Shown one piece after another: positions 17,851-24,555 of a stretch of DNA of 64,000 bases; within the stretch, counting starts at the first letter, position 1; every line of letters begins with the position of its first letter. The stretch is from Gracilimonas mengyeensis. Lineage in GTDB: Bacteria; Bacteroidota; Rhodothermia; Balneolales; Balneolaceae. Location: NCBI RefSeq assembly GCF_900182705.1, contig NZ_FXTP01000013.1, positions 1 to 64,000 of the forward strand. The letters are read 5' to 3'. The notes beneath the pieces are model-generated. The model was not told where the DNA came from and made no database searches. It saw nothing but the letters and a program-made list of their open reading frames with translations. Position numbers and translations under genes: made by a program.

Positions 17851-17964
17851 ATTGAAAATTGAAGATTGAAAATGGAAAGGTTTAATCTCTTCCATAATTT
17901 AGATAGTCTTCAATGGCGGCAAATAGAGTTTGAAAGTCCTGATTTTTAATCTTCAATTTTTAAT
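17851..17964. repeat. Long inverted repeat after the rfb operon (22-base arms)
   Basis: The arm at 17851-17872 (begins ATTGAAAATTGAAG) is complementary over 22 positions to 17943-17964 (ends CTTCAATTTTTAAT). Only two positions deviate, and both would be G-U pairs in RNA. The loop is about 70 bases. It fills the gap between rfbB and the EVE-domain gene. It may be a dispersed palindromic element or an mRNA-stabilising hairpin. Confidence 0.7.
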
Positions 17965-17984
17965 CTTGAATTAAATCAGACACA

Positions 17985-18458
17985 ATGAGTGACAGACAGT
18001 ATTGGTTAATGAAATCGGAACCGGATGATTACAGTATTGATGATCTTGAAAAAGATGGTGAGACCGCCTGGACGGGTGTAAGAAATTATGGAGCCAGAAA
18101 TTTCATGCGCGATGACATGAATGAGGGAGATGGCGTGCTGTTTTATCATTCCAATATCTCCAAACCCGTTATTGTGGGTACTATGGAAGTCTCAAGCGAA
18201 GCTTATCCTGATCCGCTGCAATTTGATCCCAACTCCAAATATTTTGACGAAAAAAGCAGCGAAAGCGAACCCCGCTGGCAACTGGTAGATGTTAAGTTTG
18301 TTCAGAAATTTGACAATCCGGTGACCCGCGAGGCCATGAAAGAAGAGGCTGCTCTCGACGAGATGGAGCTGTTCCGGCTTGGCCGCTATTCCATCACCCC
18401 GGTAAGAGAAAGTGAATGGAAGAAAATCCATGAAATGGCTGAAGCTGAAGCTAAATAA
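17985..18458 (+). CDS. EVE-domain protein
   Basis: A 157-residue single-domain protein of the EVE (PUA-like) family, related to eukaryotic thymocyte nuclear protein THYN1. It opens with YWLMKSEPDDYSIDDL, and the core shows TAWTGVRNYGARNFMRDDM, GDGVLFYHSNI and VGTMEVSSEAYPDP. All are standard for the family, and the length is typical. EVE domains bind modified nucleotides; related PUA-like domains read 5-methylcytosine or hydroxymethylcytosine in DNA, and some are attached to restriction or defence proteins. This stand-alone form has no defence genes beside it, so a housekeeping RNA or DNA-modification reader role is as likely. It lies downstream of rfbB, separated by the inverted repeat. Confidence 0.92.
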   Translation: MSDRQYWLMKSEPDDYSIDDLEKDGETAWTGVRNYGARNFMRDDMNEGDGVLFYHSNISKPVIVGTMEVSSEAYPDPLQFDPNSKYFDEKSSESEPRWQLVDVKFVQKFDNPVTREAMKEEAALDEMELFRLGRYSITPVRESEWKKIHEMAEAEAK

Positions 18459-18491
18459 CGTGAGTTCGACATAAGAATAACACTAAAAACA

Positions 18492-18640
18492 GGCCGGTCA
18501 TCGCGAGGAGCCCATTAATGTTATAAGATATTATGCGTACCGACGAAGCGATCTTTCTATCAACGCTCAGAGGCATTATACGGGAGATTGCCACGGTATT
18601 TGCTCCCATACGGTCGCTGAATACCTCGCAATGACCGGTT
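18492..18640. repeat. MITE-like palindromic intergenic element
   Basis: The ends GGCCGGTCATCGCGAGG (18492-18508) and CCTCGCAATGACCGGTT (18624-18640) are inverted repeats with three mismatches. Inside are the sub-motifs GACGAAGCGATCT and GAGATTGCCACGG, again partly complementary to each other. This GTCATTGCGAGG...GAAGCAATC pattern is familiar from short non-coding palindromic repeats scattered in many bacterial genomes. There is no transposase or open frame inside. It sits between two converging transcription units. Confidence 0.75.
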
Positions 18641-18674
18641 TTATATCGAACTCAGGTTTTTTAAGATGCTGAGA

Positions 18675-18827
18675 TCATTTCTCGATCTCAGCATTACTTT
18701 CTTCAGGAAAGGATTCGGAATTGCGCTCATCTTTTAATTCCTGAAATTCTTTAATCGTGTAACCATAGCCTACCAAAAAAAGAATGGTTGCTACAATGCC
18801 TGCAAAAAATATAAACGGATCATTCAT
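18675..18827 (-). CDS. Small membrane protein of unknown function (50 aa), second gene of a pair
   Basis: The preferred start is the ATG at 18827, which gives MNDPFIFFAGIVATILFLVG followed by a charged tail rich in Glu, Lys and Ser. There is one clear transmembrane helix (residues 4-24) and a hydrophilic 26-residue C terminus. I chose this start over an upstream ATG at 18863 because GGAGG is placed five bases before it and the start codon overlaps the stop of the upstream gene in the sequence ATGAATGA. That arrangement implies translational coupling to the 57-residue gene. I do not recognise the family. The pair is divergent from the rhodopsin gene. Confidence 0.7.
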   Translation of the reverse strand: MNDPFIFFAGIVATILFLVGYGYTIKEFQELKDERNSESFPEESNAEIEK

Positions 18828-18993
18828 GGCGTCCTCCGTAAATCGTTTTGATGTATACGCCAAAACCCAAGAGAGAAGGTACCCATAGGCCTACGAAAAG
18901 TCCGGCATCCTTATCCACGCTGAACCATAAATAAATGGACAGTAACATAGAAATAAGAGCAGACGCTAAAATATATATGTCTGATTTTTTCAT
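18820..18993 (-). CDS. Small membrane protein of unknown function (57 aa), first gene of a pair
   Basis: A short gene starting with an ATG at 18993: MKKSDIYILASALISMLLSI, then a second hydrophobic segment (GLFVGLWVPSLLGFGVYI) and the end KTIYGGRHE. Two transmembrane helices separated by a short loop (WFSVDKDA) are predicted. The stop overlaps the start of the next small gene by eight bases, and the shared segment also holds that gene's ribosome site. Such overlap and a compact two-helix design argue that this is a real gene. I do not know the family. It is divergent from the sodium-pump-type rhodopsin, with a 228-base shared upstream region. Confidence 0.7.
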   Translation of the reverse strand: MKKSDIYILASALISMLLSIYLWFSVDKDAGLFVGLWVPSLLGFGVYIKTIYGGRHE

Positions 18994-19072
18994 AATTTAG
19001 ATTTGTTTTGAATTTATTCATTGAATGAAAAGCCTACTTAAATAATTCCCTTTTAATCAGTAGATAGAGCGG

Positions 19073-19096
19073 AACTTTCAAATTGAATTGAAAGTT
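19073..19096. promoter_or_regulatory. 9-bp inverted repeat between the small-protein operon and rhodopsin gene
   Basis: AACTTTCAA (19073-19081) and TTGAAAGTT (19088-19096) are exact reverse complements with a 6-base spacer. The site lies 80 bases upstream of the small membrane-protein pair and 126 bases upstream of the rhodopsin gene, in the divergent regulatory region. It is a plausible operator for a dimeric regulator; no regulator is identified. Confidence 0.35.
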
Positions 19097-19190
19097 ATGG
19101 TAATCGACTATTCATCATAAGAGATCTACTTGGGCTGCAATTATTGTTGATGCATTTAACAGTGAATCATTCAGCTTTGCAGCGTGGGTA

Positions 19191-19199
19191 TGCTATAAT
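19191..19199 (+). promoter_or_regulatory. Extended -10 promoter element of the rhodopsin gene
   Basis: TGCTATAAT is an exact extended -10 box (TG-n-TATAAT) 22 bases before the rhodopsin ATG, giving a short leader. No good -35 box is present at the expected distance, which is common for extended -10 promoters. Sigma-A promoters of this lineage often differ from the E. coli consensus, so the call is tentative. Confidence 0.35.
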
Positions 19200-19221
19200 T
19201 TCAAATCAAATCTAACACGCT

Positions 19222-20088
19222 ATGAATGATCTGATACGCATGCTGGGTAATTCAACTTTTGAAAATTACGTGGCTCTAAACTTTGGCTACACCGAGATGG
19301 CTTACCAAATGTCATCTCACGTATTAACGCTCGGGTTTGCCGTGATGCTGGCAGGCCTGTTGTATTTTGTACTTACCATCAAGACCGTAAAACCAAAATT
19401 TCGCATTTCGTCTGTACTTTCAGTTGTGGTCATGGTTTCAGCCTTTTTGCTGTTATATGTACAACAACAAAACTGGACATCATCACTTGTTTATGATGCT
19501 GAGACAGCCCGGTATGTTTTGGCCCCCGGAGCTGATTTGTTTAATAACGGCTACCGGTACTTAAACTGGCTTATTGACGTACCAATGCTGCTATTTCAAA
19601 TCCTGTTTGTAGTAACGCTGACAAAAAGTAGCTTTAGCTCTATTCGTAACGGATTCTGGTTTTCCGGTGCCGGTATGATTATCACCGGGTACATCGGACA
19701 ATTTTATGAGGTAACCAATCCTTCTTTATTCTTTATTTGGGGATTCATTTCTACCTTATTTTTTATCCATATTCTGTACCTGATGAGCAAAGTAATTAAG
19801 GAAGGAAAAGAAGGTATTCCCGAAACGGCCCAACGCTATCTTGGAAGTATTTGGAAGCTGTTTTTATTCTCATGGTTCCTGTATCCAGGTGCTTATTTGA
19901 TGCCTTATCTTTTCAGTATGGGCTTAGAACCTGCCCTGTCAGAAACGGCTGTTGTAGCACGACATATTACTTATACGATTGCAGATATCAGTTCAAAAGT
20001 GATTTATGGAATCCTGCTTACACTGGTTGCCCAGGAAATGAGTAAAGCGGAGGGATACGATTACGAACACATGGAGAAAGCTCTGTAA
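19222..20088 (+). CDS. Light-driven sodium-pump-type rhodopsin (NDQ motif)
   Basis: A 288-residue seven-helix microbial rhodopsin, close in sequence throughout to the Dokdonia sodium pump KR2. Helix C reads RYLNWLIDVPMLLFQ: the proteorhodopsin Asp-Thr-Glu positions are Asn115, Asp119 and Gln126, the NDQ signature of sodium pumps. Retinal would bind Lys259 in ADISSKVIYG, with Asp255 as second counterion partner and Arg112 as gate. KR2's outer Na-site residues His30 and Asp102 correspond to His33 and Asp105. Two cytoplasmic-side residues that shape KR2 selectivity differ: Asn61 is Ser64 and Gly263 is Thr267. It should export sodium in light and could also pump protons when sodium is absent, as KR2 does. 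The blh gene for retinal lies next to it in convergent orientation. Confidence 0.95.
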   Translation: MNDLIRMLGNSTFENYVALNFGYTEMAYQMSSHVLTLGFAVMLAGLLYFVLTIKTVKPKFRISSVLSVVVMVSAFLLLYVQQQNWTSSLVYDAETARYVLAPGADLFNNGYRYLNWLIDVPMLLFQILFVVTLTKSSFSSIRNGFWFSGAGMIITGYIGQFYEVTNPSLFFIWGFISTLFFIHILYLMSKVIKEGKEGIPETAQRYLGSIWKLFLFSWFLYPGAYLMPYLFSMGLEPALSETAVVARHITYTIADISSKVIYGILLTLVAQEMSKAEGYDYEHMEKAL

Positions 20089-20130
20089 TATAAAATTAAA
20101 CAATGACTACGTTTAATTGACGAAAACTTA

Positions 20131-20161
20131 GACCGGCAGATACAATCTGCCGGTCTTTTTT
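20131..20161 (+). terminator. Rho-independent terminator of the rhodopsin gene
   Basis: Perfect 11-bp stem GACCGGCAGAT/ATCTGCCGGTC with a 3-base loop, followed by a run of six T. It stands between the convergent rhodopsin and blh genes, 43 bases after the rhodopsin stop. Confidence 0.92.
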
Positions 20162-20179
20162 ATGCCCAACAGGAGAGTT

Positions 20180-21112
20180 TTAACTACCAAATTTGCGGTA
20201 CATCATTTCAACCACAAAAATATGGGGAAGGGTCAACACGCTTATCAATACGAATAGAAGTGCCAGCAGCAAGTACATATCACCAAATGCTTCTGTGATC
20301 ACATAGAGTACTGCCAAACCAGCGTAAGATATCAGGCTAAGCAGCATTGTTTTCTGGTAAAACCACTTCATGGAAACTTCATGCTGTTTTTTCTGGAGAT
20401 AACGAAGCATCGTTTGGGCGTGATTGTATGAATGCCAGACTCCAAAATAAATAGAGAAAGCAAAGATGGGATCTCCCAGAGCAAATAAAACCGGCACTAT
20501 TATAGCATCGATATGGTAAAGAGTAGAAGGGGTTTTGTTGGGTGTAAAAAGCAGGACGGCAGCATAAGCAAGGGGATAGACAGCAGCTAAAATAAGTGGA
20601 ATCCAAAAGTAAGGTTTGATGTAGGCAACCAGTGCCATAGAATTATAGCCGGTCAGCACTTCAACAATACGTGATATGTACGCTGGCTCGCTGCCGTACA
20701 CAATCAGGCCAACGATGGTAATGCCACGGGTAAAGGTTAATAACAGTTTTGAAGATTCATCAAAATCGAAACGTTCGGCATCGGCCCGCCCAAAGTGGTA
20801 GATGGTAATCAGCAAAAACAATAGGAAGCCGCCGAGAGGAAACCAGAGCCAGAGGAGTCCATAGGCTGTCATCATTAAAAAGTAATATCCGTAAAAACCA
20901 AGACGTTTGGTGCGTTTGGACTGATTTGGAAAAGACTGATAGGTGATAATGTGATCCAGGGCGCCGTGTGGCATTCCGATAACTAAGATGACGATGGCCA
21001 AAACTCCATATCGTATACTTTCAATAAAATCAGGAAACAGAAGATTCAGTAACAAGGCAAAAACCCCTGTTAGAACTTGTTGAAGCGTATGACCGGTATG
21101 TGTTTTACTCAA
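20180..21112 (-). CDS. blh: Brp/Blh-family beta-carotene 15,15'-dioxygenase
   Basis: A 310-residue polytopic membrane protein with the Brp/Blh signature GMPHGALDH near residues 46-54. Further histidine motifs are ITIYHFGRADAERF and GVWHSYNHAQTM, which together with the first supply the histidines expected to bind iron. About eight hydrophobic helices fill the rest. The enzyme cleaves beta-carotene symmetrically into two retinal molecules in the membrane. Its neighbour is a retinal-binding rhodopsin, and the pairing supports the function strongly. No carotenoid biosynthesis genes (crtE, crtB, crtI, crtY) are in this window, so beta-carotene must be made from genes elsewhere. Confidence 0.93.
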   Translation of the reverse strand: MSKTHTGHTLQQVLTGVFALLLNLLFPDFIESIRYGVLAIVILVIGMPHGALDHIITYQSFPNQSKRTKRLGFYGYYFLMMTAYGLLWLWFPLGGFLLFLLITIYHFGRADAERFDFDESSKLLLTFTRGITIVGLIVYGSEPAYISRIVEVLTGYNSMALVAYIKPYFWIPLILAAVYPLAYAAVLLFTPNKTPSTLYHIDAIIVPVLFALGDPIFAFSIYFGVWHSYNHAQTMLRYLQKKQHEVSMKWFYQKTMLLSLISYAGLAVLYVITEAFGDMYLLLALLFVLISVLTLPHIFVVEMMYRKFGS

Positions 21113-21214
21113 AAAGACATTGATGAATGGTCGGATGAAAAAACAAACTTTAACTACAGAAAATCAGTTCCTTAGCTGGTTTTTTTAGTAGTTTTGAGAA
21201 GAATTAAATAATCT

Positions 21215-22024
21215 ATGATGCTTAAGAAGTCAGCTTTTGGAACCGGTATTTTTTTGGTGATGGTGTATGCGGGTATTTGTGGTTATTTCTACTCTATCCA
21301 GGAATCCATCATTTTCAATCCCCGCGTTTTGGACGAGAATGCAGGGTATGGCTATTCCTTTCAGTTTAAGGAACGATGGTTTGAGCCAGAGGAGGATGTT
21401 CGTATTCAAGCCGTGCACGCTTTCACAGATGCCGACACAGCCAAGGGCCTGGTGATGTACCTGCATGGAAACCGTGGTGCCAATCAAACCAATGCCGACA
21501 AGTACACGCTGTTTTTGGATAACGGCTATGATATGATTTACCCGGATTACCGCATCTATGGGAAGAGTCGCGGGGAGATGGAAGGCGAAGAAGATTTGGT
21601 GGGAGATATCCGCTATGTGTTTAACGAAATGGTGAAAGAATACGGAGAAGATAATATCGTGATTGTGGGGTATTCGCTGGGATCGGGCGTGGCAGCCCAG
21701 GTAGCAGAGGCTTATGATCCCAAAATGCTGATTCTATGGACGCCCTTCAAAAGTTTGGTGGATGTAAAAGACAGCGAGTTTTCTTTCTTACCTGATTTTC
21801 TGATGAAATATACCTTGCGAACTGATGAAGCTCTGCAACAGATTGATGAGCCCGTACACATCTTTTATGCCGGTGCAGATCAGGTGCTGCCGGTGGAGCG
21901 TTCTTTGGCGTTGACGGATTATTTGAAAGAGGGAGATAGCTATACCATTATCGAAGGGCAAAGGCATGGCTGGATTTATCGTCATCCGGAATTGCAGGAT
22001 GGGTTGCGGGAGCTGTTGGAGTGA
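21215..22024 (+). CDS. Membrane-anchored alpha/beta hydrolase
   Basis: A 269-residue serine hydrolase with an N-terminal transmembrane helix (about residues 7-27), so the enzyme domain probably lies outside the inner membrane. The triad is visible: Ser in GYSLGSGVAAQ, Asp in YAGADQVLP, and His in EGQRHGWIYRH. The oxyanion-hole segment is VMYLHGNRGANQ. The overall pattern, including ESIIFNPRVLD near the start, matches the BEM46/ABHD13-like group. The substrate is unknown. Two ATG codons open the gene; either could start translation. It is monocistronic between the blh gene (divergent) and a region of simple repeats. Confidence 0.85.
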   Translation: MMLKKSAFGTGIFLVMVYAGICGYFYSIQESIIFNPRVLDENAGYGYSFQFKERWFEPEEDVRIQAVHAFTDADTAKGLVMYLHGNRGANQTNADKYTLFLDNGYDMIYPDYRIYGKSRGEMEGEEDLVGDIRYVFNEMVKEYGEDNIVIVGYSLGSGVAAQVAEAYDPKMLILWTPFKSLVDVKDSEFSFLPDFLMKYTLRTDEALQQIDEPVHIFYAGADQVLPVERSLALTDYLKEGDSYTIIEGQRHGWIYRHPELQDGLRELLE

Positions 22025-22036
22025 GGATCACTGATT

Positions 22037-22132
22037 TTTCAATCACGGATTTTGGGGATTTCGCTGATTGCACGGATTTTTTTAATCACAGATTTGTTTG
22101 ATTACGCTGATTACGCTGATTACGTTGATTTT
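22037..22132. repeat. Degenerate 9-bp tandem repeat
   Basis: Three adjacent units GATTACGCT, GATTACGCT, GATTACGTT cover 22100-22126, and degenerate copies (CACGGATTTT, CGCTGATTGC, CACAGATTTG) extend upstream to about 22037. It lies in a 261-base gap after the hydrolase gene. No coding capacity is seen. Confidence 0.7.
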
Positions 22133-22285
22133 TTGATGGGTGAGTCTCGGATCAGATATCATATACTTATTAAAATGATACTCCGTTAAGTGTAGGTCTT
22201 TAACTATTTACAGGATAGGTCATTACCGCAAATAGATTGATGACCTCGGGTATCCGCAGATCAACAATAACTTAAAACGGGAAGA

Positions 22286-23116
22286 ATGAGAGTAGTATTT
22301 ATCGGGTTACTGGGGTTGCTACATTGCTTTTCTATTGTGAGGGCTCAAGACATACATGTAAATGGGCAGGTGAGGGGGCAGGATGAAATGCCATTGGCGT
22401 ATGTGAATATTGGCATTGAGCTTCAGAATATAGGAACGGTATCGCAACCGGATGGCCGTTTTGAATTGAGTATACCTGATGAATATCGAACCGACAGCTT
22501 ACTGTTTTCAGTGATCGGATATCATCCCCGAAAAGTTGCTATTCAATCACTATTGGGAGGAAACCCGAACATTATATTGAGTCCACGCAGTTACGAGATG
22601 GAGCATATCAACGTAAAAGCGAAAAGGGCCAAGACCAAGAAAATTGGCAGGAAAAGAAAGGGACTTCTAAAAATTGTGATGTATATGGAGGATGATAATC
22701 TGGGCTCGGAATTTGGCCGGTTTTTTGAAAGTGATAAAGAGCACTCCAAACTGGAGAATTTATCCTTTTATATTCATCACAATCCTTTTGACAGTATAAA
22801 GTTCAGGGTCAATGTGTATGAAGAAGAGAATGGAGAACCTTCAAAAAATATATTACGGGAAAATATTTTTGTGACCTATGGGGAAGAATCCGGGTGGGTG
22901 AATGTGGATGTGAGCAAATACGAAATCTATCCAAAGGGTAACTTTTTTGTTAGCATGGAATGGATAGAGGATAAAAATCATCCCGAGGATCGAAAATTGT
23001 TTTTTGCGTCAAGGCTGATTGGAGCTAAAGACACTTGGAGCAGGAAAGTCAGCCAGGGAACGTGGAAGCGTTCTAATAGTGCTGACATGGTGATGAACGC
23101 CACTATTTCGTATTGA
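22286..23116 (+). CDS. Exported protein with carboxypeptidase-regulatory-like domain
   Basis: A 276-residue protein with a signal peptide (residues 1-20, ending RAQ). Residues 22-100 form a CarboxypepD_reg-like beta-sandwich (PF13715 type): IHVNGQVRGQDEMPLAYVNI, a GTVSQPDGRFELSIP turn and LLFSVIGYHPRKVAI. In TonB-dependent receptors this domain lies before the plug, but no plug or barrel follows here. Instead there is a Lys/Arg-rich linker (residues 109-122) and a C-terminal domain rich in Phe and Tyr of unknown kind. Proteins with this layout are common in Bacteroidota and are usually annotated as hypothetical. It is flanked by intergenic repeats on both sides. Confidence 0.75.
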   Translation: MRVVFIGLLGLLHCFSIVRAQDIHVNGQVRGQDEMPLAYVNIGIELQNIGTVSQPDGRFELSIPDEYRTDSLLFSVIGYHPRKVAIQSLLGGNPNIILSPRSYEMEHINVKAKRAKTKKIGRKRKGLLKIVMYMEDDNLGSEFGRFFESDKEHSKLENLSFYIHHNPFDSIKFRVNVYEEENGEPSKNILRENIFVTYGEESGWVNVDVSKYEIYPKGNFFVSMEWIEDKNHPEDRKLFFASRLIGAKDTWSRKVSQGTWKRSNSADMVMNATISY

Positions 23117-23213
23117 AATGGTCGTTATTAGCCTGCGAGCTTTTTTATAACCGCAAAGACGCAAGGAGCGCTAAGTTTTTTTGGTGGTTTTATATCATTA
23201 AGATTGTAGATTT

Positions 23214-23241
23214 GCCACTTGCCACTTGCCACTTGCCACTT
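23214..23241. repeat. Tandem repeat (GCCACTT)4
   Basis: Four exact copies of the heptamer GCCACTT lie four bases from the stop of the CNNM gene. Just upstream (about 23146-23180) is the word series CCGCAAAGACGCAAGGAGCGC, another simple intergenic repeat type. Confidence 0.9.
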
Positions 23242-23245
23242 ATAC

Positions 23246-24304
23246 CTATTTTTCCTCAAGCTTATCCAGCGGATCTTCTGCACTGCCAATGATGGCTTCA
23301 AGCGCATCGGTTAAGGTGACTAAGCCGATAATGCGGTCGTTTTCCTCTACAAGAGCCAGTTCCTGTTGTTCTGCCTGAAAGCGGTCAATAAGATCACTAA
23401 CCGCCATTTCTTTTGGAACCAAGAGCCGTGACCAGTCGAAATCATCCAGCTTTTTAGTTCCTTCCAAAAGCTCTTTGGTATTGGCCGTTATTTGCGGGGT
23501 GTACAAAATACCAATAAAGTCATCAATGCTTTCTCCCACTAATGGGTAGCGGGTGTGCATGTGTTGATTAATGACCTTCAGGTTTTCCTGAAACGATTTT
23601 TCGGTACTCAAGGTCACAATCTTATCCCGGGTGATCATGATATCTTCCACAGGAATTTGATCGATATCCAGAGCATTTAACACTTCTTTCTGTCGCTCAT
23701 CCTCCAGGTTGCCGCTTCGTAGCAATTCCACCATCTTACTGCGAATATCACCGGAAGAGGATGCATCAGAGTCTTCACCCAGCCAGCTTCGCTCCATATG
23801 TATATTGAAGACTCTAAGAGTGGCTTTGGTAATCCAATCACCTAACACAAGCACAGGGTAGATGGCATAGGTCCACCAGTAAAGAGGACTGGCTGTGTAT
23901 TTGGCTACCGATTTGGCTCGTTCAACTCCCAGGTAGGTAGGCGCCTGTTCTCCCCAAACGGTATGCACAAAATTAATAAGTACCACGGAAAGTGTGATCG
24001 ATATTACGTGCGTGGAAATACCGCCAATGGTTTCTGTGGTAAATAGTAATTGAATGAGCTCGGTTACGGCCGGTTCGGCTATCACACCTAAAAGTATGCT
24101 GGTAGTGGTGATTCCAATCTGGCAGGAAGTGAGATAGATTTCCAGCTTTTTAGTCATTTCCCAGGCACGGTCTAATCCACGACCTTCCCCAAGCTCTTCC
24201 CGTTTATATTGCCTGAGTCGTGTAAGAGCAAATTCTGAGGTGACGTAGAAGGCATTCAGGAGAAGGAGAATAACACCGCTAAGTAACCGGATGGTAAGTT
24301 CCAT
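23246..24304 (-). CDS. CNNM/HlyC-CorC family transporter-like protein (DUF21 plus CBS pair)
   Basis: The 352-residue protein starts with a DUF21 (CNNM) transmembrane domain, residues 1-185. Helix 1 is RLLSGVILLLLNAFYVTSEFALTRLR, containing the conserved Asn/Ser-Glu-x-Ala region, and TSCQIGITTTSILLGVIAEPAV is the second family signature. A CBS-domain pair follows at about 205-335 (PVEDIMITRDKIVTLS and DLIDRFQAEQQELALVEEND). The C-terminal CorC_HlyC domain found in many homologues is missing, giving a short form. CNNM/CorC proteins move or regulate Mg2+ or other divalent cations across the membrane, with CBS domains binding adenine nucleotides. It is transcribed alone. Confidence 0.87.
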   Translation of the reverse strand: MELTIRLLSGVILLLLNAFYVTSEFALTRLRQYKREELGEGRGLDRAWEMTKKLEIYLTSCQIGITTTSILLGVIAEPAVTELIQLLFTTETIGGISTHVISITLSVVLINFVHTVWGEQAPTYLGVERAKSVAKYTASPLYWWTYAIYPVLVLGDWITKATLRVFNIHMERSWLGEDSDASSSGDIRSKMVELLRSGNLEDERQKEVLNALDIDQIPVEDIMITRDKIVTLSTEKSFQENLKVINQHMHTRYPLVGESIDDFIGILYTPQITANTKELLEGTKKLDDFDWSRLLVPKEMAVSDLIDRFQAEQQELALVEENDRIIGLVTLTDALEAIIGSAEDPLDKLEEK

Positions 24305-24555
24305 TTTTAAGGCTCTATTTGATTTTAGAGATTGATCCAGTTCTATTACTCATGAAAACTTGTTTTAGTTGCCCAGCATTCCGTCATACCATTGGGGCGT
24401 AATGAATTAGGTGTATTTTTTGGGCTGATTATTTGGAAAGGATTGATTCATACATGCTAAAGAGGATGTAAATAAAAATCCAAAACCATGACAATAACTG
24501 TCACCCATGGCTTTTATATTTGGGGTGAAATTGAAACGCAGATCAAATCTCTATC

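Noticed and set aside
18492-18640. tRNA or small RNA gene in the palindromic element
   Set aside because: No cloverleaf or CCA-like end; the structure is that of a terminal inverted repeat element.
18828-18863. Longer start of the 50-residue membrane protein at 18863
   Set aside because: The extra 12 residues lie within the upstream small gene and a well-placed GGAGG supports the ATG at 18827.
22037-23241. CRISPR array in the repeat-rich gaps around 22-23 kb
   Set aside because: The units are 7-9 bases in direct contact, without spacers, and no cas genes are present.
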